The notes beneath the pieces are model-generated. The model saw nothing but the letters and a program-made list of their open reading frames with translations. It searched no databases and was not told where the DNA came from. The translations under genes and the position numbers were made by a program. From positions 224,001-288,000 of the forward strand of contig CALZFC010000018.1 of NCBI GenBank assembly GCA_945643635.1: 64,000 nt of DNA, in the 5' to 3' direction. Shown here piece by piece: positions 38,101 through 48,340 of this stretch; position 1 is the first letter of the stretch; each line of letters starts with the position of its first letter. The stretch is from Allodiplogaster sudhausi. Lineage: Eukaryota; Nematoda; Chromadorea; Rhabditida; Diplogasteridae.

Positions 38101-40716
38101 GACATCTTTCATCCGCTCATCACGGAGAGTATTGACCGGCCGTAGCGAGTGCATGTTCCATACTAACACCTTAGTTACCAATTCACACCATACAATTCAA
38201 GACGTTTCAGCACCCAAGAGTCACGGAAGAATACAAACCTGGTCGCCTCCTCCAGAGATGAATGCTGCGTTGTTCGAGGAAACATCAAGGGAGCGCACAT
38301 CCTCTCGATGTCCGAGCTCAAAAAAGTAAGTCAAACTGTTAACGAAGGGACAAAACAATAAACTCTATATGATCTTCATAGCAATGAAAACCATTCGTAC
38401 AACTGAATGGAGAACTTAATATTCAACCACACAATAAGGAAAAGGAAATTTGGTTTAAAACGAACCCTGTCCAAATTAGCAACACATTTTGTGCTCGTCT
38501 CGTTGTTCTCAAAGTTAACAGCAATGCGAACTTGCTGAACCGTGTTGGACTTGCACAACACATAGAGCTGAAATTTGACAAATCTAGCAAACAATAACTA
38601 ACTTAACGGTAAATTTGTATTGAACAAAACGAACAGAGTAAACTGCAGCATCGACAGCTTTTGCCGTGTCGCCTTCCCTTGTCTTGGCCGCTCTTTCCCT
38701 TCCCTTTGCACCCTTCTCATAGTCGTCTTCTTCCACTTCTTGCTTCACGGGAAGCATAACTTCTGGCGCGAAGTCAACCCATTTGACCTTCAAGAGAATA
38801 TTTCCGTGTCTAATAGACAATGGCTTTAATTAGCATCCGTAGGAACCACTGATGAGAAATGCACCTATTTCTATTAACAAGTAGTACAAAATAAAACCTT
38901 ATCCTTGGATGCTCGGTAGTCACCAATTCGTGTCATGACAACGGTAACATCCTTGGCGATGTCAGCTTCCGTAGGGCCAGAATCACCACTGAAATGATAA
39001 CAGGCATCTTTCTATTTCTCGAGTACGACAACGATAACGAATAGGAAAGCTCGCAGTATTCAGTCTCAAAAAACCTCTCTCCGGCTTTGCGCTTCGCCTT
39101 CTTTAGCTTCTTCGACAAGCGTTTGCTCGCCTCGTCATTTGAATAAACGCGGAATATATCGACCATCTGTCCAGAGCCCTGTAAAACTTAATTATTTAAC
39201 TTCCCCTTTTACTTACTCTAAACTCAATGAAGTCAGGTACATAACGTTGACTTTCTCTCAAAATTCTCAAAGTATAAAATAAGGGAACAAATACTTCCGA
39301 ACACAAATAAATGAAGGGAATTAATAGTACGGATGCTTACCAGACAAGCAAGGATTCTGTGGTCAGGAGAGAGAGCGAGTTGGAGTGCGCGGCCCTTAGA
39401 TTGCCGCAGCAAACGACCACGGAGGCGCACTTTCACGTAACGCTTAACATTACGAAATATCATTTAGCGGGGGACTATCGTGTTATTTTGTTGTTAGATA
39501 CGTTGGCCATTTCGCCTTCTTCCTCGGTCTCCTTCTTCACTGGTTCGGAAGTCTTCGACTTCTTGCTCCCATTTTCCTTCCCTTCATCCTCCACAAGCGC
39601 CCCTATAAAGGAGAGTGAAGACAAAAAAACACTGATGAAAGTTTTCCATCTCGTCTTCTCTGGAATCACCATCGAATTTTCAAACCATATTCATACCTGT
39701 GTCGATCCATTCCAAATCAAAAATGAAGAGTTCCAGTTCGGCACTCGCCGTAACAAGAAGACTATCATTCTTCAGCAACACGAAGGAGTACACCTAACCA
39801 AGCACAAACAGTAAATACAGTCCGTCGGAATATAAAATAAGAAATATTTACACCGATATAGTACCTCAGATTTGTGATCCACAATAGTGTAGAAGCAAGT
39901 TCGAGATTCGACATGCCACATCTTGACGAAAGTGTCTTTAGATCTGGACAATAGTCTTGTTCCCGCAAATTAAGAATAGAATAGGATGGTAATCAAAACA
40001 AGAGAAATGGCATGAACTAACGCAGAAACGATGAAGTTGTCATTATTCGTGAATTGGAGATGAGTAATCGAGTCCTTGTGGCCATTAAGACGAACTATTC
40101 CCGTTTCAGATACAATATCCCACAATACGATTGTGGAGTCCTGAAGAAATTGAAGATGGTTAGTGTTAGGACAAAAGAAAAGCATATTTATGAGAAGAAT
40201 ACCTTTCCGCCCGATGCGAGCGTGAGCCCATCATTGCTGAATGCCAAGCAGTTGACGCCTTTCTTGTGTCCGGCAAAGGAAGTGAATTTTGATTCATCTG
40301 TAAAGAACGTGGTTAAAATTAAGAAGAATAAATGATGCAAGCGAAAGAGAATATGCCCACCCTCAGATTGTTTATCGTAGAGTCTGATCGTTCCATCGGC
40401 GTATCCAACTGCGAAATATCGCCGGTTGCCGCTTACTTTAAGACAAGTTACGCTCTTCTTTGATCCCGAGAGTTCAGACGTCTGAAAACAGTATTGGCAT
40501 CGCCGGACATAAAAGCATAAAGCAGGAAAAGTAGATGGCTACGAATGATGGCCAGTAAACCTTTTCTTGCGTGCGTAGATTATAAAAGTTGACATTCTCG
40601 CATGCGGAGACGGCACAACTGGTCGAGTCGACGACAACGACGGCGCCATTTGCCGACCCGACCGCATTGCATTGGCCCCCGTGAAGATAGCGTAGGTACT
40701 GCTTCGTCACGCCCAT
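35110..40716 (-). CDS. wdr-3: WDR3 / UTP12 (Dip2) WD-repeat protein, small-subunit processome
   Basis: Nucleolar U3-snoRNP component for 18S rRNA processing. Minus-strand exons: 40561-40716, 40361-40481, 40203-40297, 40022-40140, 39865-39943, 39697-39793, 39502-39602, 39341-39442, 39075-39178, 38898-38988, 38644-38787, 38466-38567, 38239-38316, 38050-38169, 37878-37985, 37753-37823, 37573-37663, 37274-37381, 37110-37210, 36969-37035, 36790-36891, 36614-36715, ~36404-36558, 36277-36345, 36114-36199, 35938-36066, 35726-35819, 35549-35614, 35110-35205. That gives about 983 aa; human WDR3 has about 943. It starts [11 protein letters not shown] and carries two WD-repeat blocks ([36 protein letters not shown]). 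The C-terminal Utp12 domain ([17 protein letters not shown]) ends in a Lys-rich tail. All junctions are in phase except between 36614-36715 and the next exon. Confidence 0.92.
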
Positions 40717-40823
40717 GCCTGTACAACAGATATTACTGCTTTTCGTATAAAGAGATGAACAATAGAGAAAAGAAAATGAATCGGCCAGAACAATCGAATG
40801 AATTTTTTTTTCTTAAATCGGGA

Positions 40824-40875
40824 AATGACCACCGGGGCGATAGCCCCGGTGGTCATTGACCGGGCCGAAGGCCCG
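40824..40875. repeat. two adjacent GC-rich perfect hairpins upstream of WDR3
   Basis: A perfect inverted repeat with 15-nt arms (AATGACCACCGGGGC and its complement, loop GATA, 40824-40857) is followed at once by CGGGCC-GAA-GGCCCG (40861-40875). Poly-T precedes it and poly-A follows. It lies about 110 bp upstream of the WDR3 start codon. It could be a miniature element or a transcribed structure; neither is shown. Confidence 0.8.
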
Positions 40876-41046
40876 TAGGTGAACAATTAAAAAAAAAAAC
40901 GACTCTTGCAAGAACGATATATCAAATGAACAATTTCAGAAAACAACTAGCAACGTAATCAAAATATTTCAGTGTTACAAGTCATGAATTACACTAAACA
41001 GCTATTTCAACACAAAACACACGGTAGCTACCACTGCACTAAGTTA

Positions 41047-41205
41047 TTTTCTTTTTTTTTTTTTTTTTTTTTTTTTTTTGAAAAAATTACTTATCCAAAA
41101 TTATCGGCCCTGACCATTTCTTCACAGTAAAAAAATATTTTTTTTTAGAAAAAATTACTTATCCAAAATTATCGGCCCTGACCATTTCTTCTCAGTAAAA
41201 AATAA
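41047..41205. repeat. poly-T tract and two ~60-bp direct repeats
   Basis: A run of about 30 T is followed by two nearly identical copies of a block containing TTATCCAAAATTATCGGCCC (about 41082-41140 and 41150-41205), separated by a second A/T tract. Confidence 0.85.
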
Positions 41206-41797
41206 CAAAGAACAGAGAGAGAGAGAGCGAAGATTGCTCGCAGCCGTTCCATTGGCCGCTGAAGTTAGCGTTATAAAACATGTTATAATAGTAAATACTT
41301 CAAGTTTATGTGAATAGAATGCCCTTACAATGTAGCCGCTTCATCGCAGACATTATTGTTGTGCAGTTATGTGTATATAAGCAGAACACGTGTCGAAGAG
41401 GAGGATAAGGAAGACGGAAACAAGATGAGAACAGTCAGAGTGCAAGGGGTCAGAAAGAATTTAGAACGGCAGCTGCCCCGGCTATTTGTACTACATGAGA
41501 AACAAGTTGCTCGCGAACAGTTCAAGTAGTTCACTAAAACAGACAAACTCCTTACTTTTTTGACCAAGGTGTCGTTCCCTCTTCTCTAAAGCAGAACAAA
41601 GGAGAAGCGTCATCAAGGTTACATAGCTGAATGTCTCTGTACTTTCTCGCATGCATCATCCTATCTGCTTAATCGATTTCCCTCTTCCTTTCCCGCAATC
41701 TTTATTAAATGCCTCCAAGATATCGCCCGTTTTAATACAAAGGATACCAGCTTTCTATCATCGTTTGCAAATGGAACACTACCGCGCAATCCTTTCG

Positions 41798-41849
<52 letters not shown>

Positions 41850-42038
41850 TTTTCTCTCTCTCTCTTTCGCTTAATTGTATATATCTCGCTCTCTCTTCGT
41901 CGCTCTCTTTCTCTCCTTTTATCTCTATATCTCTATCGCAATCTTTCTCTTTCTTTTCTTCATCTGATTTAAGACTTCTTTTTCTCTTTCTATTTATGTG
42001 ATTCACGCCATAATACATTCCCGATATGCAATTATGAG
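41206..42038. other. intergenic, 5' flank of the nucleoside hydrolase pseudogene
   Basis: It contains a CT-rich microsatellite field at about 41802-41870. I found no counterpart of the first exon that the intact paralogues carry, which is part of the evidence that copy 1 is 5'-truncated. Confidence 0.45.
41802..41870. repeat. (CT)n microsatellite
   Basis: CT runs with occasional TTT interruptions. Confidence 0.92.
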
Positions 42039-42897
42039 GCTTCAGCCAACGTCGCCCGCACTCTTCGAGCAAATAAGGCAGACCAGCCATTTCATTGACT
42101 TTTCTGTTATTTTGCACACTGTTGATGGAAGCAACTTGATTATATTCAACCATCAGTGCATACATACATATGTACATTGTGAAGTTAGAAGAAATATGCA
42201 AGTGAAAAATCAACGCTAATTTTTCTTTGCATGTTAATTTTCAGAAGAAAGTGCTAATCTATAAGGGAGCCTCGGGGCCGCTCCTCAAGCAAGACAAGCC
42301 AGTCAACATGTCCTTTTTCTTCGGCCACGATGGCAACAGTGACCGCCCTGATGCTGAACCCAAGGTATGTATGTATGTACATTTGTATGAAAAGTACATA
42401 TATAACTACATATGTATGCATGTAAGATATATGTAGTTTTTGTGAACTTATGAAATACATATATAGCGGAAAACACAACGATTGTAACTGCAGTACTCTA
42501 TCTAGGGTGTTGGAAGAAGATCTGTCCTCGTCGTGGGTATCAGATGAGTCGGCTGCCCTTGCCCTGATCCGTCTGACCAGAGAGAATCCCGGCACGACGA
42601 TTGTCTGTCTCGGCCCACTCACCAACGTCGCTCTCGCCATCAAAGTCGACGACAATTTTTTCCGCCAACCCAAGAAGCTGGTTATCATGGGCGGCAACTA
42701 CTACGGCCAGTACTTCCTCCTGTTAAATCATACTCTATATGTCATTCAACTCCATGTATGTAAACAAGCAATCACTTCTTGGTTATGTCATGTTTTAAGG
42801 CATTGGAAATGTGGATGCGTTCTCATCGGCCGAGTTCAACTTCTACGGAGACCCCGAAACTGCTTCAATTGTTCTTTCCGAAATGGAAGTACCCATC

Positions 42898-43162
42898 TGT
42901 TACGGTCGGGTTCGGGCGTCCTTGTGGCGGACCCCCTAGCCGCCGTGTTGTAGATTGGGGGACCAATTACACGTTGTTACTTTACATATCTTTATCTCTT
43001 AGCTTTACTTTACCATGGTACATACATATAGAGAGAGAGGAAAGGGGGCCAGGCCTTGGGGGCAGCCACCTTCTAGCGGCTGCCGGCGAACACTGGGGCA
43101 GCGGAGGCTGTTCTTCTAGGCGTGGCCTCCGCTGCGGCTAGCTCTGGCCCACGGGCATGACA
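42898..43162 (-). repeat. 3' LTR (relative to the element)
   Basis: 265 bp. In window orientation it begins TGTTACGGTCGGGTTCGGG and ends GGGCATGACA. It repeats at 46653-46916. Confidence 0.93.
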
Positions 43163-43176
43163 TCCCCTTCCTTTAC
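43163..43176 (-). other. polypurine-tract-like site
   Basis: Read on the minus strand, AAAGGAAGGGGA lies immediately before the TG of the LTR, the expected position for plus-strand priming in an LTR retrotransposon. Confidence 0.7.
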
Positions 43177-46100
43177 AAGAGTGGCCTCTCACTCTATACT
43201 AAAACAATGGAGCGGAAAAAAGAATGCAACAAGACTATAATTAAAGAGAAAAGAGAATTTTTAGAAAAGAAAAAAACTATAGTTGTTGAGACTGAAATAT
43301 GTTAGTAGAAAATAGAAAAGTAAGGGGAGGGAGGTGTTATTACTATTTTTTTTTAACAGTGGGGGGATAAGCGCACGGGGGAAGGTGTTGTGATTGCCAG
43401 GGGGGAGGGAGTCGGCAAGTGTAGTGTAAACATGCGGGACAACAAGTGAGGGGAGAGAGACGAGTAAGAGAAAAAGATATTAGACTCAGCTCTACTCACT
43501 GCTGCTCATTGTGATACGTCGTCGTGCTCCGGAGGGCAGCTACTTGTTCTCATTTGTTCTTCTTTTCCACGTTCTGTTCTTCCAGTTGTTGGGAACGGGT
43601 GTTTATTTCTTCTTCTCTGTTTTCCTCAGCCGCTCATTTTCCAAAATTCCGCTAAGTTTGCTTTGGCTCGCAGAGCTGCTTCTTGAGGAGCAGATTCTCT
43701 TGCTCCAGTTCTCAGAGCATCGTGAGCGAGAGAATGTTGAATGTAGCGATCAGCATTCTGTGGAAAGGATGGTTATTTTGAATGAAGACGCGGAAGAGAT
43801 CCGTCGGTGGATTATCGAATAGATGAGTTGAGAAATCTTGAACGTTGTTCCAGAGGTGCTGCGGTGAGATGAGATTTTTTTTTGAAGCAGGAGTTTAGTT
43901 GTCTGGAGCTCGCAAGTCTGAATAATCCGACTGATCCGTGTGGCAGAAGTCAGTGTAGCTGATTTGTTCTTTTCGCGTAGTGAGTTGTATTGAAATGAGT
44001 GAACTGAGAGAGCATTGTGACAGATGGAGAGGATGAGAGTATGAGAGAGGAGGAGGGAGACATTGTGAGAGGAAGAGGAGGGCCATGTGGCTGGCTACGC
44101 TGGGGTTACGAGATAAGATAAATTGTTTTGGTTGCTTCCTGTTGGTTGTGCACTAGAAAGAGCAGTTGAGATTTTCAATTGTACTTGGATTGGAATAGAG
44201 AGTATTTTAGCAATTAGGTTCTAAACTTGAAGAAACAAATAAGAAAAAATAAAGAGACAAAGAGAAACATGTCTAGTCTTATGCAATGAGGCCTACATAT
44301 ACGTTTCTTGCGAGATGTGGTATGTTTATGTCTGCGTCTTCTTTAGTAGTAGTAGTAGATGTCGTCCGAGTGGTTTTTCTTCTGAAGTCAATTTGATTGT
44401 CGTGAGCATGTCGGTATCGGTTTTGCAGTGCTGTCGTCGTCTTCTTAGTAATCGTATGTAGTCGTCTTCTTCTGATTCGTCGGCTGCTTTCTTTTGTAAA
44501 TTCCGTACGTCCTTCTGGCGTGGTTTGCCATCTTTCAGCAAAGATTTTGCTGGCTTGCTTCGTTAGGCAAGCTTGTTCTTCCGTGGCGTTCCTCTGAGGA
44601 GTAGTTCGTCGTCATTGTCGATCTCTTGCGAGCGAGATCGATGACGGCGGTCTTAGTAGCACGCCTGTGTCTCTTGTACTTCTGTGTTCGGGCGGACGGC
44701 CTCGTAGAATGTTTTCTGTCTGTCCAGCCTGCGTTCCTGATGCGTTTCCCTGTCGGAGAACGGACAAAATTCGGGAGGTAGAAGATTGTTTGTTGCAGCG
44801 TCCATTGGGGACGACGGATGGTTGACATCTTTGTCGTGTTGAGTGTGTGTGTATTTATGTATGTTATGCATGTGATGTGCGTGTATATATGCATGTGTGT
44901 GTTTGTTTACATACTGTGTATGTATGTGCGTATACACATGTATATGAAAACAAGGGATGTATGTATATAAAAATGCATGTGCCTAAGTGTGTTTTCTAGA
45001 TAGTTATTTCTGTTAGTAAGGAGACGTCAGGAATTCTGTAAATATGGATGCAACAGTAAACGCATGCACGACATTGTGTGTTATGTCACCGGACTTCTTG
45101 AATCTCATTGAGCACACGGTAGGGTGGGAGATAAGAATGATGAGCCCTAATGCAGTGAAATTATTCTAGACTAAAGAACTTTGAATTTAAAAAAAAGGAA
45201 ATTGTTTCTATTTTTTTTTTCTTTTGCGCCTGTTGCTATACGAATTCTTTTTCAATCTCCCTCAATTTTTTCTTTCTCTCCTTTTCGTCTTCGTTCACCG
45301 GATGCGGCCAAGTTTCGGGCGCCTGTTATCTCTTACATTTTTTGTCTGCTGTACATTCCAAGTAGCCAGACACATTAGTGAGCGGAATCACTGTTCCGAG
45401 AGAGCGAAAGAATCTGATAGAAATGTGGAGATAGAGGGATAAAGATGTACTTCTCCGAGAGAAAGGGATGCAATTCGCGTGGACGGGGGCAGGTGGCGCC
45501 GTATTTTAAGTGCAAGGTGAACGAGATAAGATAAGACAGAGAGATTTTTTAGGCAGAGATTTTCCTCTGTCTAACGCAGGTCAGGCGGCGATGCTTTTGG
45601 CAGCTGCCTGGATTCGAATTCCGACAAAATGGTGTAACTGAGCGAGAGAGAAAGTGAGAGAAAAAGAGGAGGTGGGCGAACATACGGCGATTACTGTATG
45701 AGACAGAGAGCATTTTGTAATAGTTTAGTACTAAATTTTTGTTAAGAGTGGATGAAATTGTGAACAGAACAGATAAGAGTAAGATATATATCATATGGTT
45801 TGCACTATTGCCTTCCTAGTATAGGCTGGACTGAGAGAGAGATACATACATAGAGTGGGCCGTGTGCTCTGGTAATGAGTATTCGGTTCATAGGCTGATC
45901 AAATCGAGCGGAACGAGTGAAAAGCAAAACAAAATATCCTGAATGCGAATACATATATTTCAAAAAAATAAAAATAATTATCGATAAAAATTGTTTTTCT
46001 TTTTGTATATAAAAAAAAAGGAGGGAAGGGGGACCCGTGCGCTCGGGTGTTGAGTGTGCCGTGGCTGGCGGGTTGGCTGCCCCGGATGGTAGTAGTTAGA

Positions 46101-46631
46101 GTGATGCAAGACTATGTATGTATGTAAATATATACTAAATATGTGCAATGGTGTTGCGGGGTGGGTGGAGTAGCATATGTGTATGGCTGAGGGAGGAACA
46201 CTGAAATTAAAAACGGCGGCGGTGTCTAGCCATTCCAAACAGCGTCTTTGGCTGGAGAAACTCAAAATTTGCGCGCTTAATTAATTTACGAGTTTTCCAT
46301 GCTCTAGAGCTGATGGAGTGGTCAGCATTTAGTAAGCTTACTAGTGACGGAAGAAAATCACAATCACTTGTATTCATTCATTCATCTGTCTTTTTCCCCC
46401 TGGTCGCACTCGCGCCTCTTTCTTGCCGCAAAATTTATACTTTCACTGATTCATTCTCTCTGGGGGGAGGCGCGGGGTTCCTCTACGACCAAATAATATG
46501 CCGCTTAATCATACATGAAGACAAGAAATTAATTCAATACAGCGGCCATTTCTATTATAATAATATAAATATAAACTGACCTCCGCCATACGCATAGCGA
46601 GACGACAAACGGGCGGTACCTGCTCGTAGTC

Positions 46632-46652
46632 GTCTCATTCCCGGGACCTCCA
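46632..46652 (-). other. primer-binding-site-like sequence
   Basis: Read on the minus strand, TGGAGGTCCCGGGAATGAG starts at the first base after the LTR. TGG pairs with a tRNA CCA end, and CCCGGGAAT resembles the complement of a T-arm/acceptor region. Which tRNA is not determined. Confidence 0.65.
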
Positions 46653-46916
46653 TGTTACGGTCGGGTTCGGGCGTCCTTGTGGCGGACCCCTAGCCGCCGT
46701 GTTGTAGATTGGGGGACCAATTACACGTTGTTACTTTACATATCTTTATCTCTTAGCTTTACTTTACCATGGTACATACATATAGAGAGAGAGGAAAGGG
46801 GGCCAGGCCTTGGGGGCAGCCACCTTCTAGCGGCTGCCGGCGAACACTGGGGCAGCGGAGGCTGTTCTTCTAGGCGTGGCCTCCGCTGCGGCTAGCTCTG
46901 GCCCACGGGCATGACA
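46653..46916 (-). repeat. 5' LTR (relative to the element)
   Basis: 264 bp. It is identical to the other LTR except for one C fewer in a C run near 46685, as far as I could compare by eye. Confidence 0.93.
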
Positions 46917-47258
46917 CATCTCAATCGTCCCTTGGGATGTGATCATGCTTCATAAGGAAGAGGTTCGTTGTTAAAATTCCTCTCATTCGGCCAGCACTTC
47001 TTCATTAAGATGCTTGTATATTAAAGCCTGTTTCTTGTAGTTTGAAAAAGCCGTCGACTTCAACGAGCATTATGAGGCCGGAATGCTGCTGGCTAACTTC
47101 CTGAAGGCGGCGTGCTCCATGCCGATTGAATCGATGAAAAAGACGAATAGGTCCACATCTCTTTATACACACATAATTCTTTAACTGCAGGAATTGAAAA
47201 CCGACCTTTTTTTTTTAGCTCTTCGAAGATTGATACCATGATGAAGAGAAGAATCTGA

Positions 47259-48098
47259 AGCAGCAGAATCGTCTTTTGACAATGTGTATCCTACAGTTTT
47301 CATTCCAGAATAAAAATGATAAAATAAACTAGGAAATAAAAGTAGCCTGGAAGTTTGTTATCGTTCCAATTCTCGTGTTCTGTAAATTTCTTAATTAAGT
47401 AGCACTTTGACCTAGATTAGTCAGAGGTAAATAAGGCAAGTTTCTTGTTAATTTTATGATTGAATAATGTAACTACATACGAGTGTGATTGATTTGAGAA
47501 AACACTGAAGTGGCATGTTCCGCAGCAACTCTTTGCCTTCTTCATTTCACTCTATGGCAATAGCTTGTTCTCTAACTAATATCAGCGGCCTGTTGAATTA
47601 TGAAATGGATGGGAGACTTTATTTGAAAGCTTTTAAATCAATCAATGTATTCAAAGATAATTTCAAATAAATATTTGTACATAAAAGACTGCCAATGGCA
47701 TAGGTATATTTGAAGTGTGAACTCGTCCTCTCTCTTCACAGCTGCTTCATCGCGATGACCGCGGCGGAGGCACGGCGCCGACGCTTGCGGCAGCAGCAGG
47801 GGCAGCAGCTACATCCAGAGACATTTTCAACTACTTTGATTTCCTTAAACACGGATTGTAAACCCTATCCACAGCAACCACATCAACAGGGCGGCAGCAG
47901 CACGGCTAGAAAAGACATTTTTATTCCGATCACTTTCAAATTATCCGTTCCCTACCCAGATGTCCTCTCTCAAGAAGAATCTCTTATTTATTAGCACTAG
48001 TTCTAAACTGAAAATGTGAATGGAAAGGAAACAAACACTGCAGCAGCAGCGTTTCGCCTTCTTGAGCGACCCGGAAGAAGACCGAGGCGACAAAGACT
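47259..48098. other. intergenic region downstream of the pseudogene
   Basis: An AATAAA at about 47311 could be the old polyadenylation signal of copy 1. A TTTATT at 47986-47991 reads AATAAA on the minus strand, about 108 nt beyond the stop of the small peptide gene. The GC-rich stretch 47756-47845 has open frames on both strands that I could not support as genes. Confidence 0.4.
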
Positions 48099-48340
48099 TC
48101 ATTGCTTTCTACCAAGACAACGCGCACGGAGGACCTGAGTAATTTAAGATTTGCATTTGCAATTAACTTGAAAGATGTTGTAAGGGTGAAGTAGAAACTT
48201 GTAGCTACGTCTAAGGAGGATGCACCAGTAGAAAACTGCCTGATATCATTCGAGAGCTGCCGCTTCTGCTGTCGAGCTTGGATGGCTGAGACGCCGACGA
48301 GAAGAGATGCAGCGAAGGCGAAGAGCACCAGCGAGTTCAT
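48099..48340 (-). CDS. candidate small secreted peptide precursor (55 aa)
   Basis: Two minus-strand exons, 48209-48340 and 48099-48134, join in phase 0 over a GT-AG intron (donor GTAGCT, acceptor ACTCAG). The product starts MNSLVLFAFAASLLVGVSA, a good signal peptide with likely cleavage after VSA. It continues through IQARQQKRQL, with a KR dibasic site, and ends VLRARCLGRKQ. The LGRK ending resembles a Gly-donor amidation and dibasic processing site, as in neuropeptide precursors. A minus-strand AATAAA lies about 108 nt past the stop. The family is not recognised. The second exon could be mis-set, because other frames through the acceptor stay open longer. Confidence 0.5.

Larger units (their letters stand above)
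42898..46916 (-). mobile_element. non-autonomous LTR retrotransposon (4019 bp) inserted in a coding exon
   Basis: Two direct repeats of 265 and 264 bp, both TG...CA, bound a ~3.5-kb interior. They differ by a single C in the one difference I noticed. The target duplication CATC is at 42894-42897 and 46917-46920, and removing the element restores the reading frame of exon 5. On the minus strand a TGG-starting primer-binding-like site directly follows the 5' LTR, and a purine run AAAGGAAGGGGA directly precedes the 3' LTR, so the element reads right to left. The interior has only short open frames rich in simple sequence, with no protease, reverse transcriptase or integrase motif. It must be mobilised in trans. 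Confidence 0.93.
42039..47258 (+). pseudogene. inosine-uridine nucleoside hydrolase-like gene, copy 1, disrupted
   Basis: Exon remnants match copies 2 and 3. They are the end of exon 2 (42039-42077, [11 protein letters not shown]), exon 3 (42245-42364), exon 4 (42507-42705, [19 protein letters not shown]), exon 5 split into ~42801-42897 and 46917-46962, exon 6 (47041-47150) and a decayed exon 7 start near 47220. There are four lesions. Exon 1, with the DxDxxxDD motif, is missing. An extra G stands between the acceptor AG and exon 4. A 4.0-kb LTR element sits in exon 5. Exon 7 reaches a stop after SSKIDTMMKRR, losing the C-terminal catalytic region. Sequence identity to copy 2 is still high, so the loss looks recent. 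Two remaining donors are GC rather than GT (after 42077 and 42705). Confidence 0.88.

Noticed and set aside
41651..42001. 116-codon plus frame rich in Ser/Leu
   Set aside because: Produced by a (CT)n tract; the same effect explains frames at 6486-6959, 62241-62800 and 34378-34861.
44535..44937. His/Thr-rich minus-strand frames inside the LTR element
   Set aside because: They follow TGTATG-type simple sequence and show no gag or pol motif.
46677..46895. 72-codon frame found twice, at 42926-43141 and 46677-46895
   Set aside because: It lies in the two LTRs, so the duplication is the LTR itself; no evidence of translation.
47710..47994. 94-codon plus frame with Arg/Gln repeats, and the Cys-rich minus frames opposite it
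   Set aside because: Composition comes from CAG/CTG-like repeats; splice signals and neighbours do not single out any frame.
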